IMG/VR virus record: IMGVR_UViG_3300042308_000216
Span: 31,878-95,877 of that record
Source of the DNA: a virus
DNA: 64,000 nucleotides
Direction: 5' to 3' (one strand)
Below, piece after piece: positions 10,401-20,100 of this stretch; the stretch's first letter is position 1, and every line of letters starts with the position of its first letter. The position numbers were made by a program, and so were the translations under genes. The notes beneath the pieces were generated by a model. It was not told where the DNA came from. It was given only the letters and a program-made list of their open reading frames with translations, and did no database searches.

Positions 10401-12345
10401 GCTTGATGGTGGTAATCAAGTAGCTGCTCCAGGAAATGTTGTTTCTTGGCCTTCATATCCTGAGACTTATGGAGATATGGAAGACCCTGAAGGAGTTTCT
10501 TTAAACATGCCTACTAATGACCCAAGAAATAGAAATAGACGTGGTTTTGATTTTGACTTTGATTTTAATTTAAGAGATTTAGGTAGAAAATGGAAACATA
10601 GAGGTAGAGGACATTCTAGTGGAAAACCTCAGAGTAGGAAATGGGGAGATACTATTTGTACTGTACATCCTGATGGTGGTTCAATATATTATGATTTAGG
10701 TGGTATTCTTCCACCAACTGGTACACCTCCACCAACTACTGAATTTAATTTTGAACAAAATCCAAATTATTTAGTAACTCAAAAAGGACCAATACTTGCA
10801 TCATCAGATACAACAGCTACACCTCAACCCCCAAAAGCTGCATACATTCAAAGACCATATATGAAAGGTCATAGTAGTAAATACTATAATTTATATAGTA
10901 CTGATCCTGAAGAAAGAAAGAAAGCTTTATTAGCAAATAAAGCAAATAATGCAATGATTGATATTGAAAAAGGTAAAAGTACTGGTCCACAAAATCTGTT
11001 ATCTACATTTACTAAAGCAGATGGTGGTATGATGCCTTCAGAACAACAAATGCAACAAGAACAACAAGGTGGTCAAGACCAAATGATGCAAATGGTTCAA
11101 CAAGTTGCACAAGCAATTGGTGGTGGTGCAAACCCAGAGCAAGTTATGCAACAAGTTATGCAACAATTAGTACAAGCTGGAGCACCAGAAGAACAGGCAA
11201 TGCAACAAGCACAGCAAATTGTACAAGCTGCTATGCAAGAAGTACAAGGTCAGCAGCAACAACAACCTATGCAAGAAGGACAGCAAATGCCTCCTCAACA
11301 AGGTATGGCTAGAGGTGGTTACTTTAATGGTAAAAGACAATACTATACAGGTGGTACAGGTGGTACAGATGGACCAGTAAGACCTTTAACAATGCAAGAA
11401 GCTGTTGATGCAGGAGAATATAGTCTTTACCCAAAAGTTACTTCACGTACTGGTGAATTTGAAGACCAATTTTATAATACTAGTACTGGTCCAACTGGTT
11501 CAACTTTTGCATTTGCAAATAACCAACCAGCTATTCAAGAAGAACAAGCTCCTATGAGTTTAAAACCTAATGTAGTTAATAATCAAAGTAACAGAGAAGA
11601 ACTTTTAAATGTATTACCTACAAAAAAACGAGCAGAAGATAAATTAAAAGAAGATAAAAAGAAAGAAGATAAAAAAGATAATAAAACTAATACAACTACA
11701 ACACAACAACAAACTCCAAAAGGTTCTAAAATGTCTGCTACTGATTTAGCTTTTATGGCTGCTCAATTAGCTGGACCTGCTTATCAATTCTTTCAAAAGA
11801 AACCAGAAGCTTTTCAATATAAAAAAGGAGAAGCTAAAACACTAGATTCTTCAACAGCTATTATGCTTGCTGACCAAGCTTTAAAAGAATCTGAAGCTGG
11901 AGCTGGTTATGCTATTAGACAAGCTGCTCCAACAGCAGGAAGTTATTTAGCTAACATTAGAGCTAATGCTTTAGACTTTGGTAAAAAACGTGGTGCAAGT
12001 TCAGCTGGTATTAGAGGTCAATATGACTTACAAAATACAGGAATTCTAAATCAATTTGAGCAATATAATACTGAACTTGAAAACAAAGCTATTGATGCTA
12101 TGCAGCAAGATCAAGCTAACTATCAAGAACAAAGAACTAATGCTCTTTACAATGCAGGTGCTAATTTAGCAGGTATGCGTAAAGATTATAATGCTGGTGA
12201 GATTGATAAATTAATTGCTAATAACATTGGTACTAGTAATTACAAATATGACCAAGCTAAGCAAACCATAACTTATAAAAAACCTGATGGTAAAGAAGTT
12301 ACAATACCTGTATCAACAGTATTAGGTGGTAATACAACAACATAA
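7435..12345 (+). CDS. Gly-Gly-repeat virion/cargo-like protein
   Basis: 1636 residues. A basic N-terminus (KNIRNKAKQNRASGATPKK) is followed by Asn/Pro-rich low complexity, then a small-residue-rich region (residues about 380-560, GAGEGILDTVTMGATDEL onward) able to form membrane-active helices. Short motifs built on Gly-Gly beside an aromatic or charged residue recur irregularly from about residue 560 to 1290 (QGGNMS, QGGAFNQYG, YGGVPIG, EGGEIKMDNGDG, KGGYVHNQM, RGGQIDY). A Gln/Met-rich tract spans about 1200-1290 and a Lys/Asp-rich one about 1400-1425; the C-terminus is a long helix. Large proteins of this kind in crAss-like virions are carried as cargo or line the ejection channel. Function is inferred from position. 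Confidence 0.6.
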   Translation: MAEKNSLWKNIRNKAKQNRASGATPKKPTTEMLRQERKIRAQKAGGGPVKENPLYKSNEDYAYNQWVQSMPENLRQESPGYNMRGAWEGGLEPEMFYRDEQGTFRTAHEPHPFNPTYEPHLGSRNPNTGEILKSPEHHTYDMAIEGDIRAGYTPRVDARTGTMYSTNSSDPTTAGPFKEYATGSFVGEDDELEKKLADLRKQAAKPANKVPTAQENFINATKNIPNYSMDPNYQAPAVGTNYTTKEEMSARPYPASGKIDIDPGAELLPFAVFEAMSIPGLVKNYKYNMNLYKNAPTIGNFNMAHPRNLKRAKDALNKAAIITASETVPELINAAGGYTINNNKSMKNNNQSWKEYLKYAQGGHTNPYNQYQDDQYLQYEVGGKVWKNIAAGLYGAGEGILDTVTMGATDELTDKGFEALSKAGNKNIDLNNPDDVKFLKSQQKVKGYSNAAGAIGTAAVTGNVQGAIKQGTKGLNTAFQATDGMSDDFKKWSQGVTGVAGVASGFAGGMNSDSFNAAAKAGTGVAGFGQKVGKYSPLIGQASGFIGGNDQPLWQQGQAQQDTLNSPDYIAAQREKNASYTNQGLMYGQGGNMSNNSLNLRDTMGYNRFAQGGAFNQYGINMIPESAGLHHQSAYGGVPIGPNALAEGGEIKMDNGDGSQYIVSDQVDGAETQKDFTFSKGGKYKELNRTLADGMKQDLNKYTYGSLATSDRVKGDLRRPNDSYSQSTVEQIKNKWQQKTEYARQRSQQEQAIAQAEEQKRMAEEQYIAAYGGRINPKKYPGLNMTKKAKGGYVHNQMIQPMLAEGGPLYGDPASPYTYAMGGVGNSINTNQPSNQPRYTSWEDMRTKMNAAQAAKPQLTLDQQRAQDSQTMGRIGQIFDSYNHPNTPNLVSSPRPINFQVPTGYAQGGMYGDPYARGGQIDYTNDMYSMYAGGGPMPSDLPQAFNGPAAQNSNGMYLYPEGGPGVIPTGNPIYTPDSGIEQFAPDASWLDGGNQVAAPGNVVSWPSYPETYGDMEDPEGVSLNMPTNDPRNRNRRGFDFDFDFNLRDLGRKWKHRGRGHSSGKPQSRKWGDTICTVHPDGGSIYYDLGGILPPTGTPPPTTEFNFEQNPNYLVTQKGPILASSDTTATPQPPKAAYIQRPYMKGHSSKYYNLYSTDPEERKKALLANKANNAMIDIEKGKSTGPQNLLSTFTKADGGMMPSEQQMQQEQQGGQDQMMQMVQQVAQAIGGGANPEQVMQQVMQQLVQAGAPEEQAMQQAQQIVQAAMQEVQGQQQQQPMQEGQQMPPQQGMARGGYFNGKRQYYTGGTGGTDGPVRPLTMQEAVDAGEYSLYPKVTSRTGEFEDQFYNTSTGPTGSTFAFANNQPAIQEEQAPMSLKPNVVNNQSNREELLNVLPTKKRAEDKLKEDKKKEDKKDNKTNTTTTQQQTPKGSKMSATDLAFMAAQLAGPAYQFFQKKPEAFQYKKGEAKTLDSSTAIMLADQALKESEAGAGYAIRQAAPTAGSYLANIRANALDFGKKRGASSAGIRGQYDLQNTGILNQFEQYNTELENKAIDAMQQDQANYQEQRTNALYNAGANLAGMRKDYNAGEIDKLIANNIGTSNYKYDQAKQTITYKKPDGKEVTIPVSTVLGGNTTT

Positions 12346-12356
12346 TAAAATAAGAT

Positions 12357-14192
12357 ATGAATAGATTTTACAAACCAACACCAAGAGAATATGTATCTAC
12401 ACATGTAGATATGCCTTGGGAGTTTTTACAAGGAGCTGCTGAAACAAAACAAAAAGGTTTTGATACTGCAGTAGCAACTGGAGATGCATCTGAAAAGTTA
12501 TTAAACTTTAAAGTTGCTCCTGGAGATATTGAAAACTACAAAAAGAAAGTAGGTCAATATAATTCAGAAATTCAAGGAGCTACAGATTATTTATTTGAAA
12601 CTGGTGACTATACTAATGCTAGTAGAAAATTAGTTGGCACTGTAAGAAATATAACTGCAGATACAGATATTAATGAGATGAAAGCTTTTCAAGCTAATTG
12701 GGAGAAAGCATTAGAAGAAAGACAAAAAGACCCTGATTATAAAACTAGGTCTTGGTGGCAACAAGGTGAAGATTTAAATACAGCTACTTCTTGGAATCCT
12801 GAATTAGGTAGACACGTTAATAGATCTATTGATACAGGATACAAATCACCAGATTTAAATAAAGACTTAAGAGAAACTTTTGGTACATTACATATGTCTA
12901 AATCAGAAACAGGTTATGATATAGTAAATGATGCAACAGGAGAAATAGAACATATAACTACAGGCGGTGGATCTATTACTCCAAAGTATATTGAATTTAG
13001 AGCAAAAACAATATTACCTAATTATTTACAAACCGCTTCTGGAAAAGACCATATTATACAAGCACAAAAAGAAGGTTACACAGGAGATGCTTTAATGAAA
13101 AGAGCTTCTGAAATTGCATATACTAATTTGTATAATCATGGATTACAACAAATACAAAGTGAATCAAAAAATATACGTAGAAAAGATTATCAACCTGAAT
13201 GGAAAAGAAATGAAATATTAGGAAAAGTAGAAGCTGAGAAAAAATATATTCCTGATAGTTCTTTTGTAGTTACTAAAGAGCAAAAACCTATTACAACTAG
13301 TGATTTATTACCACTTGGTGCTAACGCTAAAACTAATATGTTTGGTAGTGGAGATATTATGAAAATAAAATTTGCACCAAAAACTTTTAGTGATTTAGCT
13401 CCTAAATACAGAGCAACAGCTGAAGCTGCTTATAAAACTTTATATGGTGAAGTTAAATATAATGAAGTTAAATCTGGTAAAAAAGAGTTAACAACTGCTG
13501 ATCTAAATAATTTTGTGTCTTACTACAACAACCTTAATCTAGGTTTAAGAAGTAATACAAACACAGCATCAATTCCAGATGTAAAATTACTACATAATGA
13601 TTTATTTGGGTTTAAAGAAGATGCAGTTCCAGGCGGTGTAATTGCATCAGGTGCAGGTAGAAATTATCCACCTAATACTAAAGTATATGATGTTATAAAT
13701 AGTGAATGGACTACTTTAGGGCAAATTGAAACAGCAAATGGAGATAAAGCTATTAAATACACAGTAAATAAAGAATACGGATCTCACAATCCAATATATC
13801 AAATATCTGGTAAAGACCCTTATTTTGCACAAGGTTATTCAATAGTTGGTACTCAAGGCAACAAAACTTTCCAATACATTTTACCAACTAATACTAAAAA
13901 TGATGAAGCTACTATGGAAGCAGAAGTAAATAATGCTATATACAGTAGTGGATTACCTACGCATGTAAATTTATATAATCAAGATTATACTATTTTACAC
14001 CAAAAAGGACCTAATGGAAAAGATGCTTTTTCTTTAGTTGATGTTAATCCTACTAATGGATTAGTAAAACCACATTTGATTAATAATCAACCAGCTATAT
14101 TTGAAACTCCAGAAGCTTTAATAGGTACTGTAGGAGCTGTTATACAAATGGCACAAGAAGCACAAGAGAAACAAGCAAAAAAAACTAAATAA
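12357..14192 (+). CDS. Virion-associated protein, helical N-terminus
   Basis: 611 residues. It opens with NRFYKPTPREYVSTHVDMPW and a long polar helical segment (to about residue 150), then mixed beta structure and an Ala/Gln/Lys-rich tail (AQEAQEKQAKKTK). The opening FYKPTPREY type is a recurrent start in crAss-like structural proteins next to the giant ORFs. It lies 11 nt after the repeat protein and 3 nt before the first giant ORF, so all are likely co-transcribed late. I do not recognise a domain; a minor tail or cargo protein is most likely. Confidence 0.55.
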   Translation: MNRFYKPTPREYVSTHVDMPWEFLQGAAETKQKGFDTAVATGDASEKLLNFKVAPGDIENYKKKVGQYNSEIQGATDYLFETGDYTNASRKLVGTVRNITADTDINEMKAFQANWEKALEERQKDPDYKTRSWWQQGEDLNTATSWNPELGRHVNRSIDTGYKSPDLNKDLRETFGTLHMSKSETGYDIVNDATGEIEHITTGGGSITPKYIEFRAKTILPNYLQTASGKDHIIQAQKEGYTGDALMKRASEIAYTNLYNHGLQQIQSESKNIRRKDYQPEWKRNEILGKVEAEKKYIPDSSFVVTKEQKPITTSDLLPLGANAKTNMFGSGDIMKIKFAPKTFSDLAPKYRATAEAAYKTLYGEVKYNEVKSGKKELTTADLNNFVSYYNNLNLGLRSNTNTASIPDVKLLHNDLFGFKEDAVPGGVIASGAGRNYPPNTKVYDVINSEWTTLGQIETANGDKAIKYTVNKEYGSHNPIYQISGKDPYFAQGYSIVGTQGNKTFQYILPTNTKNDEATMEAEVNNAIYSSGLPTHVNLYNQDYTILHQKGPNGKDAFSLVDVNPTNGLVKPHLINNQPAIFETPEALIGTVGAVIQMAQEAQEKQAKKTK

Positions 14193-14195
14193 GCT

Positions 14196-17100
14196 ATGCC
14201 TGGAGAAAACCTTGGTACCACCACTATTGCAATTCCTTTACAGAAAATAAAACCGTATAAACCTACAAGTACTACACAAGCAGTACCTGAAACTTATGCT
14301 GGTCCTCAATCTAGATATGATGATAATTATTTCATAGATCAAAGTAAAATGAACTCTGAATTTTTTCAGAGTATGAGAGCTGAAAATCAAGGGTTTGGTA
14401 TGGAACTAGCTACCGCTGGTGCTAACCTTATTCCTAATATTGCATTAAGTATTGGTGAAACTGCTGGTTATTTATTTGATGTTGAGGATTGGTCAAACAT
14501 GATTCAAGGAAATAAAACTGATTATGGTAATGCTATAACTAAATGGGCTAGTGATAACAAGAATCCCTTTGGTCAAGTATACACAAAAAGCACTGATGGT
14601 GGTTTTGATATGTCAGACTCTGCTTGGTGGGTATCTAATGGTGGAGGGTTAGTAGAGTCTTTAGTTGCTTTTGGAATAACAGGATTTGGTGTTGGTAGTG
14701 TATTAGGCAAAAGTGCTTCTATGCTATCAAAAACATTAGGTGCTTATGGTAAAACTAAATTTGCTATTGAGGGTGCTGCTAAATTAGGTACTTCATTATC
14801 ATTAGCATATAGTGAAGGTGCTATGACTGGTGCTCAAGTATTTAAAGATGTGTATGATGATACCTATAATTTTGAGTATTTAAAAAATGTAAATGCAGGT
14901 ATGGGGGATAAGGAAGCTAAAGCAAGAGCTCATTATACTGCTACTGATGTTGCAGGTGAAGGTGCAACTAAAGCTGTTAGAACTAATACACTAATTAATA
15001 CATTTTTAAATATACCTGAAACAAATGTTCTATTTAGAAGTATGGGTGCATCTAGATATATAGATGATGCTTTAAAACTTCAAAAAGGAGAATTTGCTAG
15101 AGATGCTGTTGAAAGAATAAAGAAATTTGATGTTAATAAACATTTAACTAGACAAGGTATAGAACATTGGGGCAAAGAAACTGGCAGTGAAATGTTAGAA
15201 GAGATGGTCAATGTTTATGCTGAAGAGTCAGGTAAAAATGTTGGTAGGCTAGCTACAGGACAAGACATTGTTTCTCTTGGAGATATGCTAGCTAATGATG
15301 ATATATGGGCAGCAGGATTCTGGGGTGCTATTGGTGGTAGTATGAATGGTTTTGTTATGGGTAAAATGCCTAAGTGGGTTGTCCAAGAAGATGGAACTAA
15401 AAAAAGAACTACTGTTGGTGCATATAATAAAGAACAAGTAAAAGATAAATATAAAGAACAATTAACTGACCTTCAAGATAGATTAACAGAATTTGTTGAT
15501 GCTAGAGATGCTTTAGATATAGCAGCTAAGTCAGGTGATGAAAGAGCTTATAAAGAAGCTGCTGACAAAGTATTTAGTTATAATAGTTTCAACTCTATTG
15601 TAAAAGGTACTGAAGAACAGTTACTAAATGATTTTCAAGAGATAGCTGCATTTACTCCTGAGCAAGCTGCACAACAAGGTTTTGCATCAGACTACAAAGA
15701 AAGAGCTACTGAAAAAATACAATCTGTTAGACAAAATACAGCAGAGTGGAATAAGATTCAAGATAGACATTCTTCACAGGATTTAGATCAAGCAGGATTT
15801 CCTGAAACTATTTTTCAGCAACACATGAATGTTCAGAATAATAAAAAGATTATTCAAGATAACACAATTGAACTTGCTAAATTAGAATCAGAGATAGCAC
15901 AAGCACATGTATTAAGAGGTACAGATTTAACAACTACATCTTTTAATGATGTTAAATCTAGTATTGATGCTGTTGAGCATGCTTTTGAAATGGCTGCTAA
16001 AGATTTAAGTGATATTGACTCATTAAGCACACTTGATAGTAAAACTAGACAGAAAAAAATAGCAGAGCTTAGTAATAAATATGGTAATATTGAAAATGCT
16101 AAAATACAAATACAAAAGCATTTAGAAGAACTAGAAGAAAAAAGAGAAGACCTATTTAATAATTTAGAAATTCAAAAAGAAAATTTCTATTCTTTCATTG
16201 ACCCTGAAAACACAATGTCAGATGATGAAAAACTAGATAGATATAAAAATATAATTGCACAGAATAGTTCAGATATATATTCATTAACAGAAGGTAAGAA
16301 AGTATTAGAAACAAATAGAAAGATACTAGCTTCACAGATAGAAGAACTTAGAGTATTAAAAAGTGATAAAGGTCTTGAAAGATTTAAAGCTCTTAAGAAA
16401 GAAAAGATGGCTGAGAGAGATGCTCTTGATGCTCAAGCTGCTGCTAAAGCTAGAGCAGAAGCAGAGGCTAAAGCTAAAGCTGCTAAAGTTGAAGAGATTA
16501 AAGTTAAAAAGAAAGAAGCTCCAGAAACAGTAACACCACAAGAAGAAGAGATTATACAAGCCAACACTCCTGTAGAAAGTTTTGAAGAAGGTGTTTACTC
16601 AGGTGAAGGTTCAAATAAAGAAGGGTTAGAAGAGCAGTATAAAGAAATTACAAAGATAGCTGATAACTCAGATGAAGAAGGTAAAGTTAAAGACAGCTCT
16701 GGGCAAACTATTTCTGTTGGAGATAAACTTATGTATGGTTCTAACAAACTAGCTTATGCTAGTACTGTTGAATATATTGTAGAAGATGATAAAATTAAAC
16801 ATACATCATTAAAACTTAATCCTGAGACTAATCCTGATTTATTAACTGATAAATATGTACCAGGAACTAAATTAAAGATAAAGAAGTTAACACCAGAAGA
16901 ATTTAAATCACATGAGTTTTTTGCTCCTGATAATATTAAATTTATAGATGAAGTAGGTAGAGAAATATTAGTTGCTAATAAAGGACAGAAAGTAACATTT
17001 GAAATGTTAAGCCATCCTTATATGCAACCCATTGGTATATACAATGAAGCAGGAGAGTATCAAGCTATGCTGCATGCTGTTACTTATATTAATGATAATA

Positions 17101-20100
17101 GAGTTGTATCTGAGAATGTAGAAACTGATTTACAAACTTTAATTAATATTAGAGCTGCTGTTACAAATGAATTTCAAGATATTAAACTTAGTTCTAAAAG
17201 TAATGGTAAACTAAACCAGTTACCAATGTTCTATAGATTATCAGAACTTATTGATGAGAATGTAGAGTTTGCTATTGCAACATCATCTATTCAATTAAAC
17301 ACTAGTAAAGTAACACCTGTTGAAAATTTAGCTAATACTAAAGGCTACAAAGTAGGTCAGGTATATGCATTAACTGTTATGCCTGATGGTAGAAAGTTAG
17401 CTGTACCTGTAAAGACAACTAAGATTAAAGAAAACCCACAAGTACTTACAGAGTTAATGTCTGCTTTAGATATTTTCTTAAAAGGAGGTAATAGAGAAGA
17501 CTTACAAGCTGTTTTTGGTAAATACTTACATTCAGTATTTAGTAAAGATAAACTAACACCAGATGGTAATTCTTTTCAAGAAGACCCTAATGGTAATGAT
17601 AGATTCTATATTGACTTTACTTCAACAAATGTTAAAGGTATTATATTTGGAAAAGCAGGATTTTCTAAAAACTTTATTAGTGGTGATACACCTATAGATG
17701 CTTTAGAAGGATTAAAAAAAGAGTTAGCTTCTATTATTCAAGAGAGTTATATCAATCTTAATTTTCAAAGCTTAAAAGACCCTGATTTTGTAAAAACATA
17801 TGTAACAAGTAATGTTAGATTTTATCCATTACCTAATGGTAAGGTAACTGTGTTTGATAATCCAGTACTTGGATTTGACCCATCTACATTAATAAATGCT
17901 ACAGCACCTGCTGCTAAAGTAACACCACAACCTATTGTTACACCTACAACACAAAGTTCTGAATCTGTCTTTAATATAACTATTGAACAGATAAAAAACA
18001 ATATAGCAGAATTAAGAGCTAAAGAACAAGCAGAGTATGCTGCTATTGATCCTAATGATACAGCAGCAAGAAAAAAGATTTATGAAGACTATAATAAATT
18101 AATTACTACTTTAATAAATGAAGCAGAAGCTGATATAGAAAAAAGAAAAGAAGCAGAGTTAGAATTAGAATCTGAAAGAATTGTAGAAAGTACTGAAATT
18201 TGGAAAGATGAAGAAGGTCGTTTATTTAGAATTGATAAACTAAAAAACGGTAAACAAAGATTAGCCGCTACAGATGAAGAAGGTAAACTGCTTAGTGTAA
18301 TAGATATCTATGAAGGTTCTGTATCTCCTACTAAGTTTATAGCAGATGGAGAAAAAGTAAAAGACCAAGAAGTAAAAGAAAATAAGATAGTAGATAAAAT
18401 TAATGCTAAATATAAAGAAGAACTAGATGCTGTAAAACAAGTTAAACCTACTACTACACCTATTTCTGATATAGAAACTAAAAAAGCAGATATAGAAACT
18501 GCTTTTGATTATATAACTACTCGTAAATATAAAGGTGAAAATAATAGATTAAATGAAATAAATAAAATTGGAGAAGATCTTGCTAAACGCTTTGTAGCTA
18601 CTCTTAAAGAAAAAGGTTTAGTTAAAGAAGACTACAGAATGGCTCCTAGAACTGATGGGTCTGTAGAAAAAATGAAAGTAAATACAGATGATAAAGGTAA
18701 TAATTTAGGAAATGATTGGAGTACTGCTGGTAAATTTAAAGATGAGTTTAGAAAATTTGTTAATGTAGAATTAGCTTCTTTAAAAAGTAAAGCTACTACT
18801 ACACCTACAGCACAATCAACTACAGATACTAAAGCTGAAATAGAAAAAAGATTAAAAGAAGAAATTATATCTTTAGAAAAAGATTTAAAGGCTATTAAAT
18901 TTAAAGATGGAAATACACTAGGAAAAATGTTTCCTGATTGGTCAGTAGAAGCTGCTACTTTTATAAGAGAACATTTTAAAAAAGCTGTTACTGAAGAAGA
19001 TTATAATAAAGCAGTAAGATATGAAAACCTAGTAAACCATTTTGATGCTGTAGTTAAAAATGAATTAAATAAATTAACACTTCAACCTACAGCTCAACCT
19101 ACTGCTGCAGATATTAAAGCTGATATAGAAAATAGAATTGTTATTACTGGAACTGACCAAGGATTTGAAGTATATAATACATCAAATATTAAAAATGAGA
19201 AAGCAGGAACTGTAGCTGATGTTAGAAGAAAGTATTCTGATGATAAATATGAAATAGAATTTGGTAAAGGAGATGATAAAAAAAGTATTTTTTCTGATAT
19301 AAATTATGGTCAAAAAGAAGATTCCTATCATTATTTTATAACAGATAAAAAAACAAAGAAGAGATACTACGTAGTAGGAATTAGCAGTAGAGTTACTGGT
19401 ACTGATCCCCAAAGAGATGGAAGTCTATTTGCAACTATAGAGGACGATGGTAATATTACAGATTTTACAAGAACAGTATTAGAACTTGCTCTTATAAAAG
19501 AATTTGAAAATCAAACGAAAAAAAGAAAGAATATATTTAGACCTTTACCACAAAAATTTATTGACAAAGTAAAAGCTGCAGAACAAGCTGCTTTAGGGCA
19601 AGCTCAACCTACACCTGCTACAGAAACACCAACAACTCCACAAGAAAAAGGAGAGTTTTCTATTCAAGGTACATTTCGTGGATTAACTCATGTATTAGGT
19701 GATCCTGCTAATATGATTCCTGATCTTAGAGATACAGGATTTATTGATAAGCCAACTTTTTCTGAATCTGTTCAAAAAGGTAAAAAGTTTTTTACACTTT
19801 CTATTCCACAAGCAGATGATGTTTATAGACAAGGCTATTTATCAGTGTCTTTAGTATTTCCTGAAACAACAACTAAAACAATGGCTGATGTCAAAGCTGC
19901 TTTAGAAGCAAAAGTAGCTGAAGCTAAATCTGTTATTGCAACTGCAAGAGATAAAGGATCTAATGCAGAAGCTTTTTTAAAAAACAAGGTTAGTGCAGAA
20001 TACACAGAACAACCTTCTGTAACAGAACCAGTACCTGTAGTTGAACAACAACCTGTACCACAACCTACAGTTGAATTAAAATCTGCTGGTGGAGCAAAGT

